64,000 bases of DNA from Peptostreptococcus russellii (GCF_900110295.1 NZ_FODF01000002.1:202619-266618); one strand, 5' to 3'. Positions 35,720 through 45,942 are shown, counted from the first letter of the stretch. Numbers and translations are program-made. The notes: generated from the letters alone by a model not told the origin.

Positions 35720-38089
35720 ATGAGTAGAGGAACATTTGAAAGAACTAAAAAATTAAGAGAACAGAGTACTTCAGCTCAGCCTTATATAAGCATTGAAAGA
35801 GCTGTTTTAATGACAGAGGCCTATCAGAAGTTTGAAGGAAGTGTTGAAACACCAATACTTAGAGCTAAGGCTTTTAAGTACTATATGGAAAACAGATCTT
35901 TGTGTATCAATGACGGTGAATTAATCGTTGGTGAAAAAGGTGATGGACCACAGGGTGCTCCTACTTATCCAGATCAATGCTGTCACTCTCTTGAAGATAT
36001 GAGAGTTATGAATGACAGAGACCTTGTCAACTTTAAAGTTACTGAAGAAGATATGAAGATTCAAGAAGAAAAAATTATACCTTTCTGGAAAGGTAGACAG
36101 ATAAGAAATAGAATCATAAGCAATGTAGATCAGGAATGGTTAGACTGCTATGAATCAGGTATGTTCACTGAATTTATGGAACAAAGAGCTCCAGGACATA
36201 CTGTTGGTGGAAATAGATTTTATCAAAAAGGTTTTGCTGATTTTAAAAAGGATATAGCTGATAGAATAGCAAGACTTGACTTTGTAAATGATACAGATGC
36301 TTACAATAAGAAGGTTGACCTTGAAGCAATGTCAATAGCTTGCGATGCTATGATTATACTTGGTCAAAGATATGCAGCAAAAGCTAGAGAAATGGCAGAA
36401 ACAGAAACAGATCCAAAGAGAAAAGAGGAACTTCTTCTAATAGCTCACAACTGTGATGTTGTTCCTGCTCACAAGCCTGAAACTTTCCATCAGGCACTTC
36501 AGATGTACTGGTTTGTTCACATTGGTGTAACTACAGAACTTAATATTTGGGATGCATTTAGCCCAGGTAGATTAGACCAACACTTAAATCCATTCTATGA
36601 AAAGGATGTTGAAGAAGGAATACTAGATAGAGATAAGGCTAGAGAATTAATGGAATGTTTCTGGGTTAAGTTCAACAATCAGCCTGCTCCTCCAAAGGTA
36701 GGAATAACTTTAAAGGAAAGTGCTACATATACTGACTTCGCCAATATAAATACTGGTGGTATTACTCCAGACGGTAAAAATGGTGTAAATGATGTCAGCT
36801 ATATAATACTTGACACTATGGACGAAATGAAGCTTCTTCAGCCTAGTTCAAACGTTCAGATAAGTAGAAAGACACCTCAGAAGTTCCTTAAGAGAGCTTG
36901 TGAAGTTTCAAGAGAAGGTTGGGGACAGCCTGCATTCTACAATACTGACGCTATCGTTCAGGAGCTAATGGAAGCTGGAAAAACTCTAGAAGACGCTAGA
37001 GGTGGAGGAAGTAGTGGATGTGTTGAAACTGGATGTTTCGGTAAGGAAGCATACGTTCTTACTGGATACCTTAACATACCAAAGATTCTAGAAGTTACTC
37101 TACACAATGGTCTTGATCCTGTTTCAGGAAAGAAACTAGGTATAGAAACTGGAGATCCAAGGGACTTCAAGTCTTATGACGAATTCTTTGAAGCTTTCTC
37201 TAAGCAGCTAAATCATTTTGTAGATATCAAGATGAGAGGAAATCAGATAATAGAAAATATATACGCTAAGCACTGCCCTGCTCCTTTGATGTCAGTTATA
37301 GTTGATGACTGTATAGAAAAGGGTATGGATTACCAGAGAGGTGGAGCTAGATACAATACTAGATATATACAGGGGGTTGGTACTGGTACTATAAGTGATT
37401 CACTTATAGCGATTAAGTACAATGTATTCGATAAAAAGAAATTTGACATGGGGACTTTACTTGACGCTATGGATGCAAACTTCGAAGGATACGAACACAT
37501 ATTAAATATGGTAAAGAATAAGACTCCTAAGTATGGAAATGATGACGATTATGCTGATGACGTAATGAAGAGTTTCTTCGACCTTTACTACAATACAGTA
37601 AGTGATAGACCAACTGTAACAGGTGGTAAATACAGAATAAACATGCTTCCTACTACTTGCCACGTTTACTTCGGCGAAGTAATGAAGGCTACTCCAAATG
37701 GTAGACTTGCAGGAGTTCCACTATCAGAAGGTATCTCTCCTGAAAAGGGTGCTGATACAAATGGACCTACTGCAGTAATCAAATCTTGTGCAAAGATGGA
37801 TCACCTAAAAACTGGTGGTACTCTTCTTAACCAGAGATTTGCTCCTTCAGTAGTTGTAGGTGAAGAAGGATTAGATAATATGGCTAATCTAATTAGATCT
37901 TACTTCAATATGGATGGACATCATATTCAGTTTAACGTATTTGATAAGAATGTTCTTTTAGCAGCTCAGAAGAATCCTGATGAATATAAGGACCTTATAG
38001 TAAGAGTTGCTGGCTACTCAGACCACTTTAACAATCTGAGCAGAGCTCTACAGGATGAAATTATAAACAGAACAGAACAGACATTCTAA
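35720..38089 (+). CDS. hypD: trans-4-hydroxy-L-proline dehydratase (glycyl radical enzyme)
   Basis: 789 residues; converts trans-4-hydroxy-L-proline to (S)-1-pyrroline-5-carboxylate by radical dehydration in the cytosol. The active-site cysteine is C434 with E436 in SSGCVETGCFG. The glycyl radical site is G765 in RVAGYSDHFNNL. Length and these residue numbers match the characterised Clostridioides difficile HypD as I know it. A single active-site Cys followed by Glu rules out pyruvate formate-lyase. Its own activase lies immediately upstream and proC, the next pathway step, is downstream. Codon use is like highly expressed genes. Confidence 0.96.
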   Translation: MSRGTFERTKKLREQSTSAQPYISIERAVLMTEAYQKFEGSVETPILRAKAFKYYMENRSLCINDGELIVGEKGDGPQGAPTYPDQCCHSLEDMRVMNDRDLVNFKVTEEDMKIQEEKIIPFWKGRQIRNRIISNVDQEWLDCYESGMFTEFMEQRAPGHTVGGNRFYQKGFADFKKDIADRIARLDFVNDTDAYNKKVDLEAMSIACDAMIILGQRYAAKAREMAETETDPKRKEELLLIAHNCDVVPAHKPETFHQALQMYWFVHIGVTTELNIWDAFSPGRLDQHLNPFYEKDVEEGILDRDKARELMECFWVKFNNQPAPPKVGITLKESATYTDFANINTGGITPDGKNGVNDVSYIILDTMDEMKLLQPSSNVQISRKTPQKFLKRACEVSREGWGQPAFYNTDAIVQELMEAGKTLEDARGGGSSGCVETGCFGKEAYVLTGYLNIPKILEVTLHNGLDPVSGKKLGIETGDPRDFKSYDEFFEAFSKQLNHFVDIKMRGNQIIENIYAKHCPAPLMSVIVDDCIEKGMDYQRGGARYNTRYIQGVGTGTISDSLIAIKYNVFDKKKFDMGTLLDAMDANFEGYEHILNMVKNKTPKYGNDDDYADDVMKSFFDLYYNTVSDRPTVTGGKYRINMLPTTCHVYFGEVMKATPNGRLAGVPLSEGISPEKGADTNGPTAVIKSCAKMDHLKTGGTLLNQRFAPSVVVGEEGLDNMANLIRSYFNMDGHHIQFNVFDKNVLLAAQKNPDEYKDLIVRVAGYSDHFNNLSRALQDEIINRTEQTF

Positions 38090-38111
38090 GCTACTTATAA
38101 ACTAACATAAT

Positions 38112-38158
38112 AGAAAGATTTTGGTGGTTCATAAGCATGGACCACCTATAATCTTTCC
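38112..38158 (+). terminator. Large hairpin after hypD
   Basis: Interrupted stem GAAAGATT...GGTGGT / ACCACC...AATCTTTC without a clean T-run. It may terminate weakly or protect the hyp mRNA. Confidence 0.5.
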
Positions 38159-38205
38159 TATATAATATTAAGTTTCAACAAAAATTAGTAAATAATATAA
38201 AAAAC

Positions 38206-38240
38206 AAAAAAACTATAGATATACCATAGTTTTTTAAATT
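38206..38240 (+). terminator. Second terminator after hypD
   Basis: AAAAAACTAT / ATAGTTTTTT stem with T-run on the plus strand, between hypD and proC. The remaining spacer to 38510 is AT-rich. Confidence 0.6.
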
Positions 38241-38431
38241 TCACACAAGATATATTAAAAATTCACATTATTTTCTATGTATTTATTTTATTATGGTATT
38301 ATCTATAGATACTTAATTTATTATTGAGTATAGCTATAAAAATATATTTTTACTTTTAATAATATTTTAACTATCGAAAAATACAGTTGTTTATTCTGTA
38401 TTTTAAAATTTCTGTATAGTAAAATAACTTT

Positions 38432-38447
38432 GTCGAAACGTTTCCTA
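38432..38447 (+). promoter_or_regulatory. cre-like palindrome upstream of proC
   Basis: Perfect 10-bp palindrome GAAACGTTTC (38435-38444) with a partial match to the catabolite-responsive element around it. It lies 66 bases before the proC ATG. Several flanking consensus positions do not match. Confidence 0.4.
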
Positions 38448-38510
38448 AGGATTAGTTAAGATTTAAGTATTATATTGATTTTACTATATAAAATAAACAA
38501 GGGGGACATT

Positions 38511-39317
38511 ATGAAAAGTTTAGCAGTAATCGGTGCAGGTAATATGGGTAGAGCCATTATAGGAGGAGTAATAAACTCAGGTTTATTAAAAGCTGAAAAC
38601 GTTATAGTTTCAGATCCTTATGAACCAAGTCTTGCACGTGTTAAGGAAGAGTATGGTACAAAGACTACTACAGATTCTTGTGAAGCTGTAAAGGCAGCAG
38701 ATGCTGTTTTATTTGCAGTTAAACCTAACATTATAGGAAAGGTATTCGCAGGAATAAGAGATTCTGTTGATGATAATACTATTATAATTTCTATAGCAGC
38801 AGCTACTTCAGTAGAATTTATGGAAGCAAGTTTAGGTGCTGATAAGAAGATAGTAAGAGTAATGCCAAATACTCCTGCATTAGTAGGTGAAGGTATGGCT
38901 GCTCTATCTCCAAATAGAAATGTTACTGAAGAAGAATTAAACGATGTTTTAGGTATCTTCAATTCATTTGGTAAGGCAGAAGTTGTTCCTGAATCATTAA
39001 TGGATGCAGTTGTAGGTGTAAGTGGATCTTCTCCTGCTTATGTATTTATGTTTATAGAAGCAATGGCTGATGCAGCTGTTCTTACAGGAATGCCAAGAGC
39101 TCAGGCATATAAGTTTGCAGCTCAATCTGTATATGGTGCAGCTAAGATGGTACTTGAAACAGGAAAACATCCAGGAGAACTAAAGGACATGGTTTGTTCA
39201 CCAGGTGGTACAACTATAGTCGCTGTAGAAACTTTAGAAGCTTGTGGACTAAGAAATGCGGTAATACAAGGACAAGTTGCTTGTGTTGAAAAGTCAATTG
39301 ACATGGCCAATAAATAG
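38511..39317 (+). CDS. proC: Pyrroline-5-carboxylate reductase
   Basis: 268 residues; reduces P5C to L-proline with NAD(P)H. It has an N-terminal Rossmann fold (VIGAGNMGRAIIGG) and a C-terminal dimerisation domain with the P5CR signature near DMVCSPGGTTI and ALTGMPRAQA-like VLTGMPRAQAYKFA. GGGGGACATT precedes the ATG at 38511. A 12-residue upstream in-frame extension has no ribosome site. Downstream of hypED but separated by hairpins and its own leader, it completes the hydroxyproline-to-proline route. Confidence 0.96.
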   Translation: MKSLAVIGAGNMGRAIIGGVINSGLLKAENVIVSDPYEPSLARVKEEYGTKTTTDSCEAVKAADAVLFAVKPNIIGKVFAGIRDSVDDNTIIISIAAATSVEFMEASLGADKKIVRVMPNTPALVGEGMAALSPNRNVTEEELNDVLGIFNSFGKAEVVPESLMDAVVGVSGSSPAYVFMFIEAMADAAVLTGMPRAQAYKFAAQSVYGAAKMVLETGKHPGELKDMVCSPGGTTIVAVETLEACGLRNAVIQGQVACVEKSIDMANK

Positions 39318-39336
39318 TAAAAAACCTTAAATAAGC

Positions 39337-39374
39337 AAAAAGAGGAGTACAAATTGTATTCCTCTTTTTGTTTT
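39337..39374 (+). terminator. Intrinsic terminator of proC
   Basis: Stem AAAAAGAGGAGTAC / GTATTCCTCTTTTT on the plus strand, followed by G and TTTT. Confidence 0.88.
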
Positions 39375-39408
39375 AATATTATTACTATAAAATTTAATAT
39401 TATTGCTA

Positions 39409-39438
39409 TAAAAAAGGATGTGCAAAAGCACATCCTTA
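39409..39438 (-). terminator. Intrinsic terminator of the HlyC/CorC gene
   Basis: Perfect stem AAGGATGTGC / GCACATCCTT with a six-T run on the minus strand. It begins at the stop codon. Confidence 0.88.
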
Positions 39439-40764
39439 GTCATTATCTTTATGATTTTCTTTTTCTATATACTCTCTAAATGATATTTCGTCATCACCTT
39501 TTTCAATTTCTTTTACCGACATCCTTATGCGACCTATTCTATTTTTATCAAGGGAAATTATCTTTACTTTGATAGCATCTGTCAACTGTATCTCTTCGCC
39601 TTCTTCTGGCAATCTTTCAAGATATCCCATAATATAACCTCCGATTGAATCAAAGTCTTCAGATTCTATTTCATCTTCCAAGTATTCATTTACATCGTTA
39701 AGTTTAGCACTTCCGTCTATAAGGTATTCATTATCAGAAATAACCAGTATCTCATCATCTGGTTCATCATATTCATCTTCAATATCACCTACAAGAACCT
39801 CTACAAGATCCTCTACAGTAAGAAGTCCAGATGTGCCACCATATTCATCAAGAACTATAGCTATTTGCGTCTTTGCTATTTTCATTTCTTCAAGAAGTTG
39901 AGCGATCTTTTTGAATTCATATGTAAAGAAAGCTTCTCTCATATAATTTTCTACCTTAAACTGCTCTTCTTCCTCATCTGAAAGAAATACAATATCTTTA
40001 ATATTTAGTATCCCCACTATATCGTCTATATTACCTCTATATACTGGAAATCTGCTCATCTTTTCCTCTTTAAATAAAGCAAGAACTTCATCATAACTAG
40101 CATCTGCACTTACAGTTACCATATCTATTCTCTGAACCATGGCATTTTCTGCCTTCATATCTCCAAATTCGAAAACATTATCTATAATTGTTTTTTCCTC
40201 TTGTTCAAGAACACCTTCTTGATGACTTACATTTACTAATACTTTCAGTTCTTCTTCGGTAATAAGAGACTTTGGATCATCATCTTTTATTCCAAAAATC
40301 TTGAATATTATAGTCGTCATTATATTTATAATAAATACAAGCGGTGAAAATACTATAATCATCACTCTCAATACTTTTCCTACTGCAAGAGATACTCCTT
40401 CTTTATTGTTAGATGCTAAAGTCTTTGGAGTAACTTCACCAAATATAAGTATCAAAATTGTCATTATAGCTGTAGCCCAAGCTATACCCTGACTTCCAAA
40501 AAGTCCAACCATCAATGATGTAGATATAGATGTCGCAGCTATATTTACTATATTATTTCCTACCAGTATTGTACTTAAAAGGCTTTTGGGTTCAGTTAAA
40601 AGCTTCTCAACCACTCCTGCGCCTCTTACACCTTCTTCTTTAAGGTGTCTCATCCTTACCTTGCTTACTGACATCAGCGCTGTCTCAGAGGCTGAGAAAA
40701 AGCCTGATATTAATAACAATCCTATTAAAACAACTATCTGAATCCACAAACTTCCAGAATCCAA
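39436..40764 (-). CDS. HlyC/CorC-family membrane protein with CBS domains
   Basis: 442 residues. It has an N-terminal DUF21/CNNM membrane domain with about four helices (1-190), a pair of CBS domains (about 205-325, VPVYRG-like RFPVYRGNIDDIVGILNIKD and EYGGTSGLLTVEDL), and a C-terminal CorC_HlyC domain (about 345-430). Family members are implicated in magnesium or cobalt export and were historically called hemolysins. Hemolysis is not implied. The TTG start at 40764 follows AGGAGAG. It is a single-gene unit bounded by terminators on both sides. Confidence 0.9.
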   Translation of the reverse strand: MDSGSLWIQIVVLIGLLLISGFFSASETALMSVSKVRMRHLKEEGVRGAGVVEKLLTEPKSLLSTILVGNNIVNIAATSISTSLMVGLFGSQGIAWATAIMTILILIFGEVTPKTLASNNKEGVSLAVGKVLRVMIIVFSPLVFIINIMTTIIFKIFGIKDDDPKSLITEEELKVLVNVSHQEGVLEQEEKTIIDNVFEFGDMKAENAMVQRIDMVTVSADASYDEVLALFKEEKMSRFPVYRGNIDDIVGILNIKDIVFLSDEEEEQFKVENYMREAFFTYEFKKIAQLLEEMKIAKTQIAIVLDEYGGTSGLLTVEDLVEVLVGDIEDEYDEPDDEILVISDNEYLIDGSAKLNDVNEYLEDEIESEDFDSIGGYIMGYLERLPEEGEEIQLTDAIKVKIISLDKNRIGRIRMSVKEIEKGDDEISFREYIEKENHKDND

Positions 40765-40836
40765 AAAAAACCACTCTCCTATTTTCTTAGTTTATTTATT
40801 AAATATGTTTCTACCCTTTTTATTTACTTATAGCTA

Positions 40837-40863
40837 TAAAAAAGCTTCACAATGGAAGCTAGA
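40837..40863 (-). terminator. Intrinsic terminator of the addB-sbcC transcription region
   Basis: Stem AGCTTC / GAAGCT followed by TTTTTT on the minus strand, about 170 bases after the sbcC stop. Confidence 0.75.
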
Positions 40864-41034
40864 ACAAATAAAACTGTACTCACCTTCTCAAGTTTACAGA
40901 TTCACTGAAATTTATCTATAAGTTTACGATTTTATTATACCATAATTATTTACAAATATCTATGATTTAGACAGCTTATTATTTGGCATAATTTCAAGTG
41001 CTTTTTTCTCTTGTTTATAAGATGTTTATTAAGC

Positions 41035-44000
41035 TTATTCCTCAACTTCTTTTATTACTGAAGATTGTATGGACTCATCCATAGTAATTTCAAGTTTCAT
41101 AGGGAGTCTAGCCTTTATTTCATCTACATGAGATATTATTCCTACACTTAGATTATCTCCCTTTAAATTTTCAAGAGAAGTCATAACCGTATCCAAAAGC
41201 GCCGAGTCTAATGTTCCAAAACCTTCATCTAAGAAGAAAAATTCAAGTGGTGCACTTCCCTTTAGCTGTATCTGTGAAGAAAGAGCTAGAGCAAGTGATA
41301 GGGATGTAAGAAACACTTCTCCTCCTGATAAGGTGTCTGCAGCTCTTCCCAGCCCACCATTAAAGTTGTCGCTTATTACAAATAGATAGTTCTCATTCAT
41401 TTCCAAGCTATATCTATTGTTTGTCATATTGCTCAATCTTTCAGAAGCTTCAATTATAATATTATTTAAATATATTTGAGAAAGATATTCTACAAATCTA
41501 TTTCCTTCAAACAACTTATCTATTTCCTTAATATTATCAAACAATCTAGTTTTTTTCTTCAAATCCTCGTCTATATCTTTTATAAGCTTTAGATTTTTTT
41601 CCATTTCACTAATTTTATATTTTTCTTCAACAAAAATATTATTCTTTTCTTTTAACTTTTCTTCCAAGTCTTTTTTGATTTCTAGTTGTTGATTTTTTTC
41701 TTCTAAACTAATTGTCTTTCCGGCAAGTTTTTCTTCCAATTGTCCATATACTATTTCTTCTCTAGCTTTTTCTTTTTTATACTTGTCTATTTCTTCTTTT
41801 TTAGAAAGCAAAATACTTTCATCCATATAATATAGAGAACATTCTTTTCTATCCTTAAAATCAAATCTTTCAATCATATTATCTATATTTTTATTTTGCT
41901 CTTTTGCTATTTCTTTTTTCATATCAAGCTTTACTTTACTGCTGCTAATATCTTTTTCAAGCTCTACTATTTCTTTTTTCAACATGTCATATGACTTGAA
42001 TATTTCATCAAAATTTGCTTTTACAATCCTTATAAACGAATCTAAAATGCCAGTTAGACTTTCAATGGAGTCATACTTAAACTCTATTATGCTATTTAAC
42101 TTTTCAAAATCTATTTCATTTGTTTTTTCTAAAGTTTCTTCCCTTAGATCTTTGCCCTGTTTCTCTAATGAACCAATCTCCGATTTTGTCTTAATAATTT
42201 CACTATCGAAAAGAGCCATTTCTTCTGCTTGCTTTTTATCCTCTTTTTCCTTAACTTCAATTTCCTTAGATATATTTTCTAATTGATGTGAGATTTCCTC
42301 TGATAACTTGTCCGACTCATCTACTCTTTTATTTTCATCTATGAAAAATTGTCTGTTGTCCTCTTTCTTTAATATGTCCTCACCTAATTTATTTCTTAAT
42401 TTTAAACATATTTCTTCAAGCTCTTCTAAACTTTTTTTATTGTCATTTTCAAGTCCCTTTATTTCATCAGTTATTATTTTTATAGTATTTTTTATTCCTC
42501 TTATATACTCATCATATTTAACTTTCTTATTATTGAGATCTGAACTTTTCTTATCGGAATTTTGCTTTTCTTTTTTCAATCTTTCTATTTCATTTTTCTT
42601 AGACTTCAAAAGAGCTTTTTCTCTTTCTCTCTTAGTTTCAAATTGAACTTTTTCTTTTAAAAGTTCTTTTAAATTCTCACCACTATTTTTTTCAGAAATT
42701 AAAACTTTCTTTTTTTCATATTCATCAATTTTTTCTTGCGAATTTTTCATTTTAGTTTCTACTTTAGCAATATTGATGTTTATGCTCGCTACTTCTTCTT
42801 TAAGACTATTTATTTTTTCTTTATTTTTTTCATATTCATTTCCTATGTGTTCCTGTATTTCTAACTTTTCAACTGTATTATTACATACAGGACATATATC
42901 CCCACTATGAAACTCTTTACCCCAAATTATTTTTATTTCATCAGAAAGTCTTCTGATACTATTTTCTTCATCTATTTTTTCAAACTTCTCAAGTTCTTCA
43001 TTTTTTTCTTCTAAAATAGATTTATACTTCTTTTTTTCTAAAATACATTCTGAAACTATACTTTTTTCCTTATTTATAGATTCAACTAATTCTTTAATTT
43101 GCTTATCGTCTTCCCTTAAATGAAATATTTTTTCTTCCATTTTACTTATTTTTGCTTCTAAACTTTCAAATTCTTCATCATTTAGTGTTTTTATATTTTC
43201 TTGAAGGGCAATGGCTTCAACTATGGAGTTAATTTCTTCACTTACTTCACTTAACTTATCCTCAATAATTTTTTTCTCTTTTTCTATAAGCTTTATTCCT
43301 TCATTTCCTTCTTCCAATTCTTTTATCTTTTTATTCTTTTTTTCTATATTATTTTCTTGTCTATAAATATCTCTATGTATCTCTATCCCTTTTTTCACAA
43401 GCTCTCTATACTCTGAAGATATTGTACTTTCTTTTAGCTTTTCATTTTTTTCTTTTTTTTCTCTATATAATTCTTCTATCTTTTTAGCTATTTTTTCTTT
43501 ATTTTCTAATAGTGTCTTTTTTTCTTTTTCTATTTTTTCGACTTTTTTTCTTAAATTTTCTACTTCTTTTCCTTTTTCCAGAGTTTTTTCTTTTAAAGAA
43601 ATAATATTTAAAATACTTTTTCTTGTATCTGATATGTATTCAATCTTATCTCTTTTTTCTTTTATTTCTTCATACTCTTCCTCTTTATATTTTAGATCAG
43701 ATTTTTTATTTTCGTAATCTGCTTTTAAATTTTCATATTCCTTTTCTATGTTTTCTATTTCAAGCTTTAATTTTTCTTCTTTATTGATTTCAGGTACTAC
43801 TGTATTTGCCTTTTCAGCCCTATTTACAGCTTCCAATGTAGAATTGATATAGTCCTCTTTTGCTTTTAATTTTTCAAGGCTTTTTTCTATTTCATTTTTT
43901 TCAATAACAAGCTTGTATATAGCCTCATTTTCTTCAGCCTTCTTCTTTTCATTTTCCAGCTCATCTGAAATCTTTTCTATATCTTCTTTAAGAGCTTTTA

Positions 44001-44670
44001 TATTTTCCTGTAATTCATCTCTTTTCTCACTACTTATATTAGGATATTCATTTAGCCTAGCTTGAAGTACTTCTATCTCCCTAGAAGTCTCAGACTTTTT
44101 TCTTCTTAGTTTGGCACTTAATTTTGAACCATATTCCTCCAAACTAAATATTCTTTCCAACATATTTCTTCTGTCTTTACCTGTTAAAGTTAAAAATTCA
44201 CTAAATTTTCCTTGAGGAAGAACTACTGATCTAAGAAAATCACTTTCTTCTAATCCTAAAATACTTTTTATTCTATTGTTAACTTCAGAAACTTTGCCTT
44301 CTTCTATAATGTCATAATCGCCCATATCATTTCTTTTTTGAAGCATCGTGTAGTCACTTAGGGCATTTTTATTATCTTTATTTCTCTTGAATCTTCTTTT
44401 TACAATATATCTGCTTCTTTTACCTTCTTCAACTATCTCAAATTCATACTCTACACTTGCCTTCTTACAGTTGGAATTTATAAACTCTCTAGTTCCCCTC
44501 GGTATGTTTCCGTAAAGTGCAAGTGTAATAGCATCTAAAATAGTAGATTTACCACTTCCAGTTTTACCAAAAATACCAAATAGTCCTTTACTTGTAAGCC
44601 TCTCAAAATCTACTACTTGCCTACTGCTGTAACTATTAATGCCTTCTATTTCTAATCTAATAGGTTTCAT
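41035..44670 (-). CDS. sbcC: SbcC, Rad50-like exonuclease ATPase subunit
   Basis: 1211-residue SMC-like ATPase that with SbcD processes hairpins and blocked double-strand ends. The N-terminal Walker A is GKTGSGKSTILDAI (about 36-49). Two long Lys/Glu-rich coiled coils (about 175-560 and 620-990) flank the Rad50 zinc hook CPVC (C593, C596). The C-terminal lobe holds the ABC signature LSGGEVFLTSLSLALALS and the Walker B FFLDEGFGTLD. The ATG follows GAGGAGG and is four bases after the sbcD stop. Confidence 0.95.
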   Translation of the reverse strand: MKPIRLEIEGINSYSSRQVVDFERLTSKGLFGIFGKTGSGKSTILDAITLALYGNIPRGTREFINSNCKKASVEYEFEIVEEGKRSRYIVKRRFKRNKDNKNALSDYTMLQKRNDMGDYDIIEEGKVSEVNNRIKSILGLEESDFLRSVVLPQGKFSEFLTLTGKDRRNMLERIFSLEEYGSKLSAKLRRKKSETSREIEVLQARLNEYPNISSEKRDELQENIKALKEDIEKISDELENEKKKAEENEAIYKLVIEKNEIEKSLEKLKAKEDYINSTLEAVNRAEKANTVVPEINKEEKLKLEIENIEKEYENLKADYENKKSDLKYKEEEYEEIKEKRDKIEYISDTRKSILNIISLKEKTLEKGKEVENLRKKVEKIEKEKKTLLENKEKIAKKIEELYREKKEKNEKLKESTISSEYRELVKKGIEIHRDIYRQENNIEKKNKKIKELEEGNEGIKLIEKEKKIIEDKLSEVSEEINSIVEAIALQENIKTLNDEEFESLEAKISKMEEKIFHLREDDKQIKELVESINKEKSIVSECILEKKKYKSILEEKNEELEKFEKIDEENSIRRLSDEIKIIWGKEFHSGDICPVCNNTVEKLEIQEHIGNEYEKNKEKINSLKEEVASININIAKVETKMKNSQEKIDEYEKKKVLISEKNSGENLKELLKEKVQFETKREREKALLKSKKNEIERLKKEKQNSDKKSSDLNNKKVKYDEYIRGIKNTIKIITDEIKGLENDNKKSLEELEEICLKLRNKLGEDILKKEDNRQFFIDENKRVDESDKLSEEISHQLENISKEIEVKEKEDKKQAEEMALFDSEIIKTKSEIGSLEKQGKDLREETLEKTNEIDFEKLNSIIEFKYDSIESLTGILDSFIRIVKANFDEIFKSYDMLKKEIVELEKDISSSKVKLDMKKEIAKEQNKNIDNMIERFDFKDRKECSLYYMDESILLSKKEEIDKYKKEKAREEIVYGQLEEKLAGKTISLEEKNQQLEIKKDLEEKLKEKNNIFVEEKYKISEMEKNLKLIKDIDEDLKKKTRLFDNIKEIDKLFEGNRFVEYLSQIYLNNIIIEASERLSNMTNNRYSLEMNENYLFVISDNFNGGLGRAADTLSGGEVFLTSLSLALALSSQIQLKGSAPLEFFFLDEGFGTLDSALLDTVMTSLENLKGDNLSVGIISHVDEIKARLPMKLEITMDESIQSSVIKEVEE

Positions 44671-44673
44671 ACA

Positions 44674-45882
44674 CTACACCTCCTCTTCTTCGCTTATAAG
44701 CTCTCTAAATATTTCTATAATCTCCTCACTTGCCTCTGTAGATCTGTTTTCTTTGAAAAAATCTTTAAAGAATTTTTCTATATTAGATCTATTTATATCT
44801 ATTACTTCTTTTTTTACAAACTCATCTGAACCCTCTATTATAGGTCTTATTTCCAATACATTTTTCATTGTCTTTTTCAGAGTTCTTATATCTTCTGCCT
44901 CTAATGATTTATCAGTTAAAATCTCAAAATAAGAAAATACATCACAGTCCTTTTTCTTATCTGCAATTTCAAGTGCCTCTTCTATTCCATCGCATTTATA
45001 TAGTTCTATCGGTCTGTAATTATTGATAAATTCTTGATTCACTACAGCTTCTTCTCCAGCTTTTAAATCTACAATATAGACTGATTTAGCTGAATTTCTC
45101 TCATTCTTACTATATTGTATTGGAGAGCCAGAATAGTATGCATTGTACTTTTTGGACATTCTCTGTGGTTTGTGGATATGCCCCAAGGCTGTATACTGTG
45201 ATTTTGAAGGAAGATCCTTTTTCTCCACTAAAAGAGAGCCTCCTAATTCAATTCTTCTTTCAGAGTCAGAAATGCTGCTACCTACAACAAATATATGAGA
45301 AACTGCTATATTAATCTCATCATCATTATAGTTATTTTCAAGTTCTCTAAATAAATCCCCTATTTTTTGAGAATAAGACTTTTGCATATCTTCTTCATCT
45401 TCATATCCCTTTATTACTTCATTTAATCTTTTCTCACTTGGATAAGGCATTGCCAGTATATTTACTATCTCATCGCCAAATTTTACCTTAGTAAATCCTT
45501 CCTTAGACTCTACTATTTCAAAGTTGGCAAATTTGCCCTTCTTTGCAATACTTTTAGGATAACCCAAAATACTGATTCCCTTATTGGATACAACTGGATT
45601 TACAGCCTCTAGTCTATCTGGATTATCGTGATTTCCTGCTATTATATGGACATATCTTTTACCAGAGTCAGACAATCTTTCTATAGTTCTATAAAAAAGA
45701 CTCTCCGCTGCTGCAGAAGGATTATATGTATCATAAATATCTCCTGCTATTAAAACTATATTCGCTTTTTTATCTTCTACCAGCTTTACAAAGTCTTCAC
45801 AAAACTTTTCTTGTTCATCGAGTCTTGAAACATTTTCAAGACTCTTTCCCAAATGCCAGTCAGAAGTATGTATTATTCTCAT
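44674..45882 (-). CDS. sbcD: SbcD, Mre11-like nuclease subunit
   Basis: About 402 residues. The metallophosphoesterase core has the expected motifs: TSDWHLGKSLE, AGDIYDTYNPS, GNHDNPDRL and a C-terminal metal motif ALGHIHKPQRM. It forms the MR complex with SbcC. The ATG at 45882 is chosen because AGAGGTGA lies upstream. A GTG nine bases further upstream coincides with that ribosome site. It is third from last in the repair island and separated from addA by a hairpin. Confidence 0.95.
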   Translation of the reverse strand: MRIIHTSDWHLGKSLENVSRLDEQEKFCEDFVKLVEDKKANIVLIAGDIYDTYNPSAAAESLFYRTIERLSDSGKRYVHIIAGNHDNPDRLEAVNPVVSNKGISILGYPKSIAKKGKFANFEIVESKEGFTKVKFGDEIVNILAMPYPSEKRLNEVIKGYEDEEDMQKSYSQKIGDLFRELENNYNDDEINIAVSHIFVVGSSISDSERRIELGGSLLVEKKDLPSKSQYTALGHIHKPQRMSKKYNAYYSGSPIQYSKNERNSAKSVYIVDLKAGEEAVVNQEFINNYRPIELYKCDGIEEALEIADKKKDCDVFSYFEILTDKSLEAEDIRTLKKTMKNVLEIRPIIEGSDEFVKKEVIDINRSNIEKFFKDFFKENRSTEASEEIIEIFRELISEEEEV

Positions 45883-45907
45883 AATCTTCACCTCTAAACA
45901 AATTTAT

Positions 45908-45940
45908 ACAAAGTCCACCAATAAAAAGGTGGACTTTGCG
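45908..45940 (-). terminator. Hairpin between addA and sbcD
   Basis: Perfect stem CAAAGTCCACC / GGTGGACTTTG. The minus-strand continuation is A/T-rich without a long T-run, so it may attenuate rather than fully stop transcription into sbcDC. Confidence 0.6.
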
Positions 45941-45942
45941 TA

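Noticed and set aside
35720..38089. Annotation of the glycyl radical enzyme as pyruvate formate-lyase
   Set aside because: Pyruvate formate-lyase has two adjacent active-site cysteines. This protein has a single Cys followed by Val-Glu (C434, E436), matches HypD in length and radical-Gly position, and is linked to proC.
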